The notes under the pieces are model-generated. The model did no database searches and was not told the DNA's origin. It saw nothing but the letters and a program-made list of their open reading frames with translations. Shown here one piece after another: positions 27,803 through 37,025 of a DNA stretch of 64,000 nucleotides. The stretch lies in contig NZ_CP176366.1 in the NCBI RefSeq assembly GCF_046244385.1, positions 2,170,001 through 2,234,000 of the forward strand, written 5' to 3'. The translations under genes and the position numbers were made by a program. Origin of the DNA: Methanospirillum stamsii. Lineage in GTDB: Archaea; Halobacteriota; Methanomicrobia; Methanomicrobiales; Methanospirillaceae. The number at the start of each line of letters is the position of its first letter. The first letter of the stretch is position 1.

Positions 27803-28940
27803 ATGCACATTAAACGAATTAAAAAGGGAAATGCAGTGTACCTGGCTGAATATGAATCATATAGAGAAGAAGGCAAGGTTAAAACCAGGTTTATTCGATA
27901 TCTCGGTAAAGAGAGTGATGAAAAGAACATCCCATTGCCAAAGAAGTCAGCTCATGTTCAGACCCCTTTATATCCCGAACAATCTAAACAAGCTGGAGAT
28001 GTAACTGTTTTTTGGAATATCGCTAAAACAGAACTGAATATGCCGACCATCATTGATTCAGTCTGTTGTGGTGATGATAATATTGAAGGGAAATCTCCTG
28101 GAAAAATATTGACTGCCTGGGCCATCAATAAAGCCTTACACCCTGAAAGTGCGACGAATCTTGGTGATTGGGTCCGGACTACCGTAATTCCGGATTTATC
28201 TGGCTTACCTGGAGATTATTTTACGGATAGTGCATTTTATTCAGCTTTAGATCGTGTATGCTATAAGGATACAACTGCAGATGGGTTTACCGATTTTAGT
28301 TCTTTAATTTGTGATGAACTCTACTCATTTTGGAGATTCAATAATCCATTACTTAATGAAGGGACTGAAATTCTTGCATATGATCTGACACCAGTTTTAA
28401 TTTTTGGAAATGGAGATAATCTGGGAGAAAAAGGATACAATTCGAGACATGTGAACCAGAAACAAATCAATCTCTGTGTTTTGGTATCAAAATTCGATAA
28501 AGTACCAGTTTCCTATTTTTTGTTACCAGGAAATTTCAATTCAATGTCTTCGGTCAAAGAATTGCTAGTTCAAATGATAGAGATGTCTTTAGAGCCAGGT
28601 ACACTAATTTGGGACCGAGGAAATACTTCTGAAGAGTCAATTAGAGATATCGAAGCATTAGGTTGGAATCTTATCTGCGGGGTCCAAAAATTATCTGATG
28701 AAGCCATTTCATTAATCAGACAGACCGAGGTAACTTTACATGTCACTAACCGTGTGAAATCTACAAAAAAAAGTGCAATATACGCCACAAGAGCTAATGG
28801 TCGTTTATTTGGAAGAGATAATGCCGGAGTTGTATATGTCAATATTGCTAAACAGATGGAGACCTTTGATACTCGAAATGCACTATTAATGGAAATTGAT
28901 GAGGATTTAACTGAATTATGTGATAATCTAGCAGGTTTAA
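27803..28940 (+). pseudogene. Outer-IS transposase, 5' part
   Basis: Starts MHIKRIKKGNAVYLAEYESY and runs through the DDE domain segments YDLTPVLIFG and LIWDRGNTSEESI. The original frame ends at the inner insertion site TTAA (28937-28940); reading on gives 20 bases of foreign sequence to a stop at 28960. Rejoining with 30638-31200 gives an intact frame of 566 residues (...DNLAGLKKQEIESK...). Confidence 0.88.
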
Positions 28941-30633
28941 CTCTACAATGTCATGTTTAAATGGTTAGTTATCTTGATCCTCTCCAATTTTGATCAATAT
29001 TTTGAAAAACATATGATGTTCATACAAAACGACTAGTGGAAATAATCATATGCAAATAATGATGTTTAAGACAACGATAAATACCATAAAAACGAAAAAT
29101 AACACGAAGCCGAGAGCTATCTTTTAAGTTGGCGCACAAATCTCGGTTTCAACTTTTATTCGATAATTGGCCGCCCTTTTCGTTTCATCTTAGATCTTCG
29201 TGAATTTTTTCGGTTATTTTTATTTTTGACAGTCACCTCAGCAACCGTAGATGACGTCTTCTCTTTCAGAGGCATCCAAATTAAAAAAAAACGGGCGACG
29301 TCTTGAGGTGTAATGTCTTTAAATTCAGGAAGAAGGTGCTTTTGCTCCCTCAATATCCAAAGCATCGCAAGGAGAACTAATGCTACATGATGATGCCATG
29401 CCTTCCAGTTTCGGACTTGATAATCAGCCATTCCAGCGAGAGCTATTGAATCTTGAAAGGTTCGTTCTACCCAATACCTCTCACTTTGCATCTTTACCAA
29501 ACGATCCCAGGAATTAATGTGATTTCCATTACAGAGAGAGTACTTAACTTTAGGTTCTTCGAGTTCTTTTCGAATCAACAGCCATACGGGTAGAGGTTCC
29601 TGGATATCTTTGTCGATTCTCCAGACCTTCAGAGCGTAGAAATTTACTTCAAGAAAGCCATTCATCGCCCTCCTGACTCGTAGAATTCTCCACCGCTTAA
29701 TTTTTCTCATGATTTCATCTACCCTGATTGGAGTGGTATTTAGGACTTTTACTTGGCTAGGTGGTCTCCCTCGTGGGTTACACTTTAATGGAATCCCATA
29801 TTCAGGTACCTCAAGAAAAACACGATCATCAGAGCCGATATCTGCAACATAAGTCACACCTAACGCTTCTAATAGGGTTAGTAACCAGGGTTGACTTCCA
29901 TAAAATCCATCCATGTTTACATGACTGAATGGGATTTTAGAACGAAGTGCATCAACTATCAATTCGTATGATAACTCAGCTTTAGTTTTAAACGTTCGAT
30001 GTTCAATAGGTATTCCTGCAGAGTCACATCTCTTTGAATTAGAAGTCCAACTTTTAGGCAGGTATAATCGATAATCAAGTAATAATCGGCTCCCATTTTT
30101 GACGTATGCCATAAATACGCCCACCTGACAGTTTTCAACTTTACCCAGATTACCACAATATTGGCGTTGAACTCCTACTGAATGCTCACCAGATTTAGGA
30201 TTTGCGCATTCATCGATGACTAAAGCGCCATTTTTTCCAATAAGTCGCCAACCAATATTCCGAATCCATGCTACAAGAGAACGGTGATCCCAAGTAGATT
30301 GGGCCATAAAATGGCTGAATACTTGGTTGTTAAAATCACTACAATTTTGTGATATCGCTGTCAAATGACGGCGTCCAGGGCTTGTTAGGAGCCCTTTCAT
30401 ATAATCGATCGCTATTAAAAACCCATTGTGCGTTTTTGTCGAAAAACAGTCCTGAAGGGACGCCTGATTAAAGAATGCATTTACATGTGAGATTTGATGT
30501 TCTATCGCGATTCTGAGTCGTGCGACCTCATTCTTGAATGCAAAGTTAGCACAGCCAATATATTGTAATTACTTATATAAAGATCAAACGATATAATTCA
30601 CAAAACTCTCGGTTCGAACTTGACATTGTAGAG
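28941..30633 (-). mobile_element. IS701-type insertion sequence (1693 bp)
   Basis: Terminal inverted repeats CTCTACAATGTCA (28941-28953) and TGACATTGTAGAG (30621-30633) are perfect over 13 bases. The flanking 4-bp direct repeat TTAA (28937-28940, 30634-30637) agrees with the YTAR target duplication known for the IS701 family. It carries one leftward transposase gene. Inserted into the outer IS, so it came later. Confidence 0.9.
29156..30400 (-). CDS. IS701-family transposase
   Basis: A 414-residue DDE transposase: ALVIDECANPKSGEHSVGVQ then RQYCGNLGKVENCQVGVF around the first Asp, VNMDGFYGSQPW around the second, and RYWVERTFQDSIALAG around the Glu. The ATG at 30400 lies inside what looks like the family N-terminus: the frame is open upstream for about 50 codons (through FFNQASLQDCFSTKT) but has no ATG, GTG or TTG there. 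So the true start may be a rare codon or lost. The C-terminus is a basic tail. Confidence 0.85.
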   Translation of the reverse strand: MKGLLTSPGRRHLTAISQNCSDFNNQVFSHFMAQSTWDHRSLVAWIRNIGWRLIGKNGALVIDECANPKSGEHSVGVQRQYCGNLGKVENCQVGVFMAYVKNGSRLLLDYRLYLPKSWTSNSKRCDSAGIPIEHRTFKTKAELSYELIVDALRSKIPFSHVNMDGFYGSQPWLLTLLEALGVTYVADIGSDDRVFLEVPEYGIPLKCNPRGRPPSQVKVLNTTPIRVDEIMRKIKRWRILRVRRAMNGFLEVNFYALKVWRIDKDIQEPLPVWLLIRKELEEPKVKYSLCNGNHINSWDRLVKMQSERYWVERTFQDSIALAGMADYQVRNWKAWHHHVALVLLAMLWILREQKHLLPEFKDITPQDVARFFLIWMPLKEKTSSTVAEVTVKNKNNRKNSRRSKMKRKGRPIIE

Positions 30634-30637
30634 TTAA

Positions 30638-31200
30638 AAAAACAGGAAATTGAATCTAAAATTGCAGAGATTGCAGGAGAATATCTGAAATTTTTTAAAA
30701 TATACATAAAAAAAGAGAAAATGAACTATAATTTAAAATGGGAATATAATGAAGAGGAAATTTTTCAGTCAGAGGCATTTGATGGTAAATATATTCTCTA
30801 TTCTTCAGATACAACTTTAACAGCTTCTGAAGTTGTCAGAGAGTATCTAGGCAAGGATTTCGTCGAAAAAACATTTTATTCACTGAAATCTCATCTTAAC
30901 ATTGCTCCGGTGAGACATTGGAAAAATCACAGAATCCGGGGGATCTTTTTTGTATCGATGATTGCCCTATGGCTTAGAGTTGTTTATAATCATAAATTAA
31001 ACCAATTAAGTAAAAATGAGAGGATTTATGATTTCGATGAACTGATTCGAAGGTTGAGAAGAGTTGAATATGTAGAGATTGAAGTAGAAAATGAAGAGAA
31101 ATGTTACTGGTACCTGAATCTTAATGATAAAATAGCGAGTCAGCTGAAGAAGATGGGTTTCAAAAAATTGTTTGAAGAAAAGCGAATTAGTCATTTGTAA
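30638..31200 (+). pseudogene. Outer-IS transposase, 3' part
   Basis: Continues the interrupted outer transposase: KKQEIESKIAEIAGEYLKFF, later EYLGKDFVEKTFYSLKSHL, whose Glu is the third catalytic residue, and IRGIFFVSMIALWLR. An ATG at 30721 opens the last 159 residues but they lack two catalytic Asp, so no active enzyme is expected. The stop overlaps the subterminal GTAAGTTATAA repeat. Confidence 0.88.
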
Positions 31201-31217
31201 GTTATAAATTCATAAAC

Positions 31218-31961
31218 TTAGGTCAAGTAAAGACTTAGATAAAGCAGAGGTTTATGGAGTACTTCCTTTTCACACAGATAGAGTATGATTAGAAGTCTAC
31301 CTAATCTCCCATTTCCATCCAGAAAAGGATGTATTGTTTCAAATTGTGCATGTATGAGAGATGCTTTAATGAGCGGAGGTAAGGAATCCTCACTATTCCA
31401 GAATAATAAGAGATCTCCAAGTAATGAAGTCACTTTTTCAGGAGGTGGAGGAACAAAAACGGCTTCGTATATTGTAGAACCTGGCGGTCCGATATAATTT
31501 TGAATATCCCGGAGTATTCCTGGTTTTTTTGATGCCCCTCTTGTACCAGTGATGAGAATTTTATGAAGTAAAAGGATGAGAGAAATGTCTATATCAGAAA
31601 CTCGGTTTAATCCCTGTTCCATTGCAGAAATATAGTTAATTACTTCGATGATCTCCTTAGGATCATCAGAAGAGGGGAGATCGGCTTCGTATGCAAGAAC
31701 TCCTTTCAGGGTAGCCTGGGTTCCTTCAATCTGAGTAGAAAGAAGAGCTTCTTTCCGTATGTACATTCGAAGAAAAAGGTCCGGACTAGGAAGAACATAG
31801 GTAATACCATCAAGACGAGCAAGAGCTCGATCTGCATGAGAGAGGAGGAAGAGTAATTTGCTACTAAGTTCAAGAGGAGGTTCTGGTGGGAGTGGTTTTG
31901 GTATAAAAGCCATGTAGCCCTCTTTTTGCCGAACTGTTACGCCTGCTCTGCTTTCAATCAT
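31218..31961 (-). pseudogene. fic gene, 5' part (catalytic Fic domain)
   Basis: Begins with the usual Fic N-terminus (GYMAFIPKPLPPEPPLELSS). Class II inhibitory motif STQIEG is at residues 75-80, and the AMPylation motif HPFLDGNGRLGR at 211-222. The original frame ends at 31230; the last four codons and stop come from the duplicate and the IS. Fic proteins usually transfer AMP to target proteins. The catalytic motif survives intact, so a truncated 247-residue product could still be made, but the helices after the motif and the winged helix are gone. Confidence 0.9.
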
Positions 31962-32138
31962 TCATATGCTCCATATTTGAATTTCTTTTAAGTCCGGAAT
32001 TCCTGACTTAGAGAGACCTGTAGTAATATGTGTCAGGTTTTCCTGATTAACGTACTGTAATACTATCCATGTTATATGGCGAAAGTGAATAGTAACAAAT
32101 TAAAAAATAAAAAACATATGAACTTTTTTTAAAACATT

Positions 32139-32468
32139 TCAAACAGTCCCAAAAACTGCCTGATGCGGTCCGGATAATGCACTCTCCAGAACACTCGATC
32201 TGGTCTTCATCCGTTCGTACTCTTCCGGAGTATAACAGAGATAATCAATTGAGTACTCAGTTCTGATTCTTTTTCTGACCAGGGGAAATCGCTCATGCTG
32301 GAGAACATCCCGGAAAGACTCTGATACTACTATTCCATCAAGATCTGATTCATCATGAGCAGTTCCCTGCATCCGTGAACCAAACAGGATAACTTCTTCA
32401 GGCTAAAAGAGTTCAATCAGTCTTGGAAGTATCTCTGACCGGAATACATCAATGACCGGATCATTCAT
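32139..32468 (-). pseudogene. MNT-type nucleotidyltransferase with in-frame amber codon
   Basis: From ATG at 32468 the frame reads MNDPVIDVFRSEILPRLIEL then F, TAG, and PEEVILFGSRMQGTAHDESD LDGI, ending FGTV. The nucleotidyltransferase motif (GSR followed by DESDLD) is intact, and a Gln is expected at the TAG, so CAG to TAG is likely. A start at 32372 would skip half of the motif. It follows the HEPN fragment in a coupled arrangement, as in HEPN-MNT toxin-antitoxin pairs, in which MNT AMPylates and neutralises the HEPN RNase. Confidence 0.7.
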
Positions 32469-32569
32469 TCAGAAACTACCCGCCCGATTGAAAGATTCTT
32501 TACAGCAATCTGGAGATCATGGACTGCCTGCTTAGTCCACCTGTCTCCAATCTCATCGTAATCTGTCAT
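32465..32569 (-). pseudogene. Truncated HEPN-domain gene
   Basis: Only 34 codons (MTDYDEIGDRWTKQAVHDLQ, then IAVKNLSIGRVVSE) after a strong Shine-Dalgarno GGGAGGAG. The start matches HEPN proteins (W-x-x-x-A-x-x-DL-x-x-A), but the rest, including the RNase motif R-x4-6-H, is deleted. The stop overlaps the MNT start. Its partner is also broken, so the pair is dead. Confidence 0.6.
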
Positions 32570-32610
32570 AGTTCTCCTCCCTGCTGTATTTACTCATTGT
32601 TTTTCTGTTC

Positions 32611-32802
32611 TCAAAGGAATACCTGAAGATTATCCAGATCATCTATCTCAATGCTGAGAGAAGTTCCAATATGGTCCCGGATAATCTCCAGCCACAGGGC
32701 CTGCTCATCTGAAAAAACATGACCATTCCCAGCTTTCCATAATTGTATCAATAATCTCTCCGGAACCGGGTTTCTGGATCTATCAATCAGAATAATCCTG
32801 CG
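32611..32802 (-). pseudogene. C-terminal fragment of a type I restriction (HsdR-like) subunit
   Basis: An open segment of 63 codons ending at a stop at 32611 contains FSDEQALWLEIIRDHIGTSL then SIEIDDLDNLQVF. This resembles the C-terminal domain of EcoEI-type HsdR subunits (pattern FT-x-EQ-x-x-WL-x-x-IRDHI). No start codon and no helicase part remain, and no hsdM or hsdS is in the window. Confidence 0.55.
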
Positions 32803-32911
32803 TTATTCCATGAAAGACAAATTCCGAGATTGGTCTACCCGGAGGTATGAAAAAACGTAACCGTCGTAATAAAATATTATTTTAGAAAAGAAAGCGAAAA
32901 AACCGCTCCAA

Positions 32912-32983
32912 CGTCCCGGCTGGGACTTGAACCCAGGTCAAAAGCTCCGCAGGCTTCTAGGATATCCACTACCCTACCGGGAC
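32912..32983 (-). tRNA. tRNA-Arg (anticodon GCG)
   Basis: Minus-strand sequence folds as a cloverleaf: acceptor GTCCCGG pairs with CCGGGAC; D-arm GGG/CCT with GG in the loop; anticodon stem GAAGC/GCTTT around loop CTGCGGA (anticodon GCG); T-arm CTGGG/CCCAG around TTCAAGT. CCA is not encoded, no intron. It marks the right edge of the remnant-rich region. Confidence 0.92.
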
Positions 32984-33027
32984 TAACCGTGCCTGCATAT
33001 GTTATCCCTAATCAGATATGAAGGTAT

Positions 33028-33825
33028 TCATATCTCACTTTTCGTCTTCATATGAAGCCGGACCATCATTCCGATAGTCTCATTTTCAGAGTCCCGGATT
33101 GAGGTTGACTGAAGAACAACATGCCGGTAGGAATTATCACTCATCTTCACCGCGATATGGTGCCGGATACCAAGAACCAGACTTTCCCTGATAACATCGT
33201 TGAATGTATCCGAAAAAACCGTATTCTGTCTGGTATCATAAAATGTCAGGTATTTACCGATTGGTTTTAAGATGGCATCATTCCGGTCAACATTCAGGAG
33301 ATGCTCTCCGTAGGGATTGACGAACATGATCCTTCCCCTTTTGTCAAGGATGAAGTACGCATCAAGTTCTGACAATGCAGCCCGTGCAATGCGCCGGATT
33401 TTACTCGGCTGGTAATCTTTTGATTTTTTCAGAATCCGGTCATTGTGAAGGGCAATATCGATATTGGAATAGAGATCCTTTGCATTAAAAGGTTTGATGA
33501 TAAAACTTGCCGGTTCAGCCAGAGTAGCCCTTTCAAGGGTGGTCTCATCATCCTGTCCGGACAGGAATATGACCGGAATCTGAAACATTGCCGTGATAAA
33601 TTTGGTTGCAGTAATCCCGTCAATCTTTCCTGCAAGATTGATATCCATGAGGACAATATCAGGCAGGTGTTCTGCTGCTTTGTATATGGCTTCTTCTCCT
33701 GATGCAACCTTGCCACACACTACATAATCATGCTGAGTGAGAAATCGTTCTATCAGTGTTGCAATGATCTCATCGTCTTCAACAATGAGAATCTCATGCA
33801 AAGGATTTTTGTGTGACTCAAACAT
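33028..33825 (-). CDS. Response regulator with PAS domain
   Basis: A 265-residue protein. The receiver domain (residues 10-130) has the acidic pair EDDE, phospho-acceptor Asp61 in VLMDINL and Lys in IKPF. Residues 150-260 form a PAS sensor domain (LDAYFILDKRGRIMFVNPYG). There is no output kinase or DNA-binding domain, so it probably passes signals to a separate histidine kinase; REC-PAS proteins are numerous in methanogens. No kinase is adjacent. Confidence 0.88.
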   Translation of the reverse strand: MFESHKNPLHEILIVEDDEIIATLIERFLTQHDYVVCGKVASGEEAIYKAAEHLPDIVLMDINLAGKIDGITATKFITAMFQIPVIFLSGQDDETTLERATLAEPASFIIKPFNAKDLYSNIDIALHNDRILKKSKDYQPSKIRRIARAALSELDAYFILDKRGRIMFVNPYGEHLLNVDRNDAILKPIGKYLTFYDTRQNTVFSDTFNDVIRESLVLGIRHHIAVKMSDNSYRHVVLQSTSIRDSENETIGMMVRLHMKTKSEI

Positions 33826-33911
33826 TATTTTCCTGCCGGATGGAGATATCTGCCAGTCGCGATATTATCTCTATGCGTATTTGGGTTTATTTATTTCCCG
33901 GTTATTGAATT

Positions 33912-34610
33912 TTACCGGTACTCACGTTTCGTATACTGATACTTATCAGCATCTCCTCCGTGAAAAACAATATAAAACCATTCATAAATTGACTTAAGTG
34001 CTCCAAACTGGTCATACCTTCGCATTGAAAACCAGACAAACAGTTTACGGTCAAATCTTACCTTTCCGAGAGTTCTCATCCGGTGTGCAACTTCGAGGTC
34101 GTCCCCTGCATCAGATACCCGGTACATACCGGCTTTTTTGAAAACATCTGCCCTGAATGCACTGTTGCATCCGAGAGTAAAGAGGACAGTTCCGGTCAGG
34201 TACCCGATATGGGCAAAACTGTTTGCCAGGAATAGGTAAAGCCGGTTTTTTATCGTTGCTTCAACCGGTTTTACCGGACCATAGAGCAGTACGACATCAG
34301 GGTTTTCAAATCCTTTTTTAATTCTTGACAGCCAGTCAGGCGGAAGGATGGTATCAGCGTCGGTGGTGGCAATTATTGTTCCTTTTGCGCGTAGGGCTCC
34401 GTCATTTCTGGCACCTCCGACCTTCGGGCTGGTCTGGATAAAAACCAGATCTGCATACTTCTCTGCAATTTCCCGGGTTTTATCTTTTGATCCGCCATCC
34501 ACCACGATAATCTCGTACTCGTCTTTGGGCAGGTTCTGTTTTGTAAGTGATATAAGACAACGTTCAATTCGTTCTTCTTCGTTAAATGAGGGAATAACTA
34601 CAGAAATCAT
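33912..34610 (-). CDS. Family 2 glycosyltransferase
   Basis: Start at 34610 (MISVVIPSFNEEERI) overlaps the upstream stop as ATGA. The 232-residue GT-A enzyme has IIVVDGGSKDKT, the metal-binding DXD-like ATTDADTILP and GCNSAFRAD. A mildly hydrophobic segment near residue 140 may associate with the membrane. It transfers a sugar to a lipid or glycan acceptor. Last gene of a three-gene operon. Confidence 0.9.
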   Translation of the reverse strand: MISVVIPSFNEEERIERCLISLTKQNLPKDEYEIIVVDGGSKDKTREIAEKYADLVFIQTSPKVGGARNDGALRAKGTIIATTDADTILPPDWLSRIKKGFENPDVVLLYGPVKPVEATIKNRLYLFLANSFAHIGYLTGTVLFTLGCNSAFRADVFKKAGMYRVSDAGDDLEVAHRMRTLGKVRFDRKLFVWFSMRRYDQFGALKSIYEWFYIVFHGGDADKYQYTKREYR

Positions 34611-35584
34611 GATGAAATAAGCTCCTTGTAAAGGGAAAGATGGTCGAAGCACACATCTCTGATATCATACCGTGACGAATACTCCCGTGCTTGAGCGGCA
34701 CAGGTCCGGAGTGACTGATCATCGTGTAACTGTGCATCTGCATCAGAAACAGATGAAAAGTACCTGATGGAATCTTCGTACACTTCGTGGAATTCAGGAA
34801 TACTCCGGGCAATAACCGGAAGACCGCAGGACTGTGCTTCAAGGACGGATAAGCCGAATGTTTCAGCATAGGTTGGCATTAAAAATACATCCGCTGCATT
34901 GTATGCCTCGGCAATATCCCTGACAAACCCGGTAAACAGGATATTATCCGGAAGACTCTGCTTCTTCATCTTTATCTTCAGGTAATCCTTTGAAACCGGA
35001 CCATACGGAAATCCGCCGACCCAGATAAACCGGGTGTCCGGGTTTTTAAGTGCAAGGTCCAAAAAAGTGTAAATTCCTTTCCGGGGACTTATCTGGGCGA
35101 CGGTCAGGACAACCTTCTCATCAGGTGAAATATTCCACAAATCCCTGAAATCCTCGCGTTTTTTCTTCGACGGGGAAAAATAATCCCGATCAATCCCATT
35201 TGGAATTCTCGTGACCGGAACGTCAGGTACCATCTCTTTTATCTCATCCTCACAGGTCTTTGAAATGGTGACGATATGGTCAAATTTCCGGTAGATCTCC
35301 GGATACTTCTTATTGATGGTATTGGTCAGAGCAAGGTTTCCGACATTGACCCGGGGAGTGGAATGAGCGGTCAGGAGTTTCTTACCTGATGCAAATCTTC
35401 GGTTTAACAGTGCTATCGGCCCGAATGTATGATAATGAGAGATATCTGCATCGAATTTGTACCGCTCCCAACTGATATTGATCCCATTACTATTCTTCAG
35501 CCCACGGTACAGCGATCTAGCAACCGTTGAACACCCGATGTATTTAAAGACAAACATGTCTTCAACGACAAAGTTTACTTTCAT
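34607..35584 (-). CDS. Family 4 (GT-B) glycosyltransferase
   Basis: A 325-residue retaining glycosyltransferase: VTRIPNGIDRDYF, VVLTVAQISPRKGI, LFTGFVRDIAEAYNAADVFL and the donor-sugar motif AETFGLSVLEAQSCGLPVIA. The GT-B fold is complete. It follows the flavoprotein gene by one base and overlaps the next glycosyltransferase, so all three make one transcript for a surface or lipid-linked glycan (inference). Confidence 0.92.
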   Translation of the reverse strand: MKVNFVVEDMFVFKYIGCSTVARSLYRGLKNSNGINISWERYKFDADISHYHTFGPIALLNRRFASGKKLLTAHSTPRVNVGNLALTNTINKKYPEIYRKFDHIVTISKTCEDEIKEMVPDVPVTRIPNGIDRDYFSPSKKKREDFRDLWNISPDEKVVLTVAQISPRKGIYTFLDLALKNPDTRFIWVGGFPYGPVSKDYLKIKMKKQSLPDNILFTGFVRDIAEAYNAADVFLMPTYAETFGLSVLEAQSCGLPVIARSIPEFHEVYEDSIRYFSSVSDADAQLHDDQSLRTCAAQAREYSSRYDIRDVCFDHLSLYKELISS

Positions 35585-35585
35585 G

Positions 35586-36890
35586 TCAATCCTTGAGAAA
35601 ATTAAAGACCGAGCGAATAATCCCGTCCATATTCAGATATTCAAACTGCGAAAACCGTCCGACAAGAGAGATGCTCGTATCTTTGAAATAATCCCTGATT
35701 ATTGCAATGTTATCAAGATATGCAAGATCATAGACGACATATGCAAAGGTATTCCTGGTAACACAGGTTGCCTGTACCTGGTCCGGAGAGAAAAGCCCGA
35801 TTTTTGTGAGTGACGCAAGGATATGGTCAAGAATCTGTTCGTCTGACATCTGTGAGACCTTGTCACCGTCATTGTAGGTAATCTCTGCAAGAACCGAAGA
35901 GCAGCCTTCAGGAGACACCGAATCTGAAAAATTGGATGGGAATGAGATCCGGTTTGCATACGTTGCATCTGCATCCGGAATATATGCCCAGGAATATGGT
36001 GGCATCTCTCCTTTTATGCCTACACCCACAGAAACGACTGAGTTGTATCTGAGGTCTGCTACCGCCTTTCGAACATTCTCCGGAACACTTTCAAGGCAGG
36101 GAAGCAGGTTCTGGAGCGGGATGGTACTGATAATCCGGTCTCCTGTGTATGTGTCTCTTCCATTACTGACCTTAAATTCCTCATCATGTCTGGTGATGGA
36201 AGTAACCGTAAATCCGGTGATAATCCGGTCCCGGACTGGTTCTGCCATGGCATGGATAAGCGATTCTATTCCGCCGGTTACCGGATAGGAAAATATTGCC
36301 TGATGGGTGTATCCCTCGGTTGGAATGCCCACCGCAGATTTTAATATGTCTTCAACGGGGGGCCGGGGAACCCTGCCTTCCATCCAGTGTGCAGACATCA
36401 GTTCCGGAGGATAATTCCATATCTTTGTATTGTAAGGAATCAGGTAGGCATCAGCAATCCCTCTGCCGAATGTCTGGACTATCCAGTCGTGAAAGTTTTT
36501 TGGGTCTGAAAACTCCCCTTTCTCTGATGCAATGAGGGTTTTTATATATTCGTGGAGGCAGTGGTAACAGTCCTCCGGAGGGAGCTCTGCAAGGGCATTT
36601 TCAAAGGGGTATTTTACATATTTTCCTTTGTATAAAATCTTGGTATTTCGTGCCCGCTCTGCCCGGTTCGTGCCGAGTACTTCGTGAATAAAGGATAAGA
36701 CTTCAGTGTCCCGTGAAAAGATGATGTGGGATCCGCCGGTATCAAAGGTGAATCCCTGTATCTCCTGTGATCTGCACAGGCCACCGGGAATCCTCTCCTG
36801 CTCAAGAACGACAGTTTCCTCGCCCCGCTTTGAGAGGAGACGGGCAAGAGTGATTCCGGTAAGTCCTCCTCCGAGAATAATCGTTTTCAT
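35586..36890 (-). CDS. FAD-dependent amine-oxidase-like protein (UDP-galactopyranose-mutase or protoporphyrinogen-oxidase-like)
   Basis: A 434-residue flavoprotein: dinucleotide fold TIILGGGLTGITLARLLSKR, then PGGLCRSQEIQGFTFDTGGS, a segment also seen in UDP-galactopyranose mutases. NTKIWNYPPELMSAHW and the C-terminal FAD contact SLVGRFSQFEYLNMDG are typical of the GlfLike group that accompanies glycosyltransferases. Such enzymes reshape sugars or unknown glycan intermediates. First gene of the operon; start ATG at 36890. Confidence 0.82.
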   Translation of the reverse strand: MKTIILGGGLTGITLARLLSKRGEETVVLEQERIPGGLCRSQEIQGFTFDTGGSHIIFSRDTEVLSFIHEVLGTNRAERARNTKILYKGKYVKYPFENALAELPPEDCYHCLHEYIKTLIASEKGEFSDPKNFHDWIVQTFGRGIADAYLIPYNTKIWNYPPELMSAHWMEGRVPRPPVEDILKSAVGIPTEGYTHQAIFSYPVTGGIESLIHAMAEPVRDRIITGFTVTSITRHDEEFKVSNGRDTYTGDRIISTIPLQNLLPCLESVPENVRKAVADLRYNSVVSVGVGIKGEMPPYSWAYIPDADATYANRISFPSNFSDSVSPEGCSSVLAEITYNDGDKVSQMSDEQILDHILASLTKIGLFSPDQVQATCVTRNTFAYVVYDLAYLDNIAIIRDYFKDTSISLVGRFSQFEYLNMDGIIRSVFNFLKD

Positions 36891-37025
36891 AATGTGAATG
36901 GAAGGGAAATGATGGTAAACCTGCTATGCTTTCTGGATAGTATCATAGTATAAATTCCGGGTTTGCGTTTACATGTTTGGCCGGCTAACACAAAAATGTC
37001 TGCAGGCAAAATCAGAAAATTACTC

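Larger units (their letters stand above)
27668..31222 (+). mobile_element. IS1634-like element inside fic, itself interrupted by an IS701-type element
   Basis: Ends are CCTGAATTTATGAATTTATA (27668) and, inverted, CCTAAGTTTATGAATTTATA (ending at 31222), flanked by the 7-bp duplication TCAAGTA. Without the inner element it would be 1858 bp. Its transposase is cut in two at 28940/30638. Terminal CCT and a 7-bp duplication resemble the intact IS at 23189, so both are probably of one family. The sequence GTAAGTTATAA occurs near both ends (27781 and 31197). Confidence 0.9.

Noticed and set aside
32400..32410. Pyrrolysine at the TAG of the MNT gene
   Set aside because: No methylamine methyltransferase or pyl genes are seen, TAG is used as a normal stop in this window, and neighbouring genes are also decayed.
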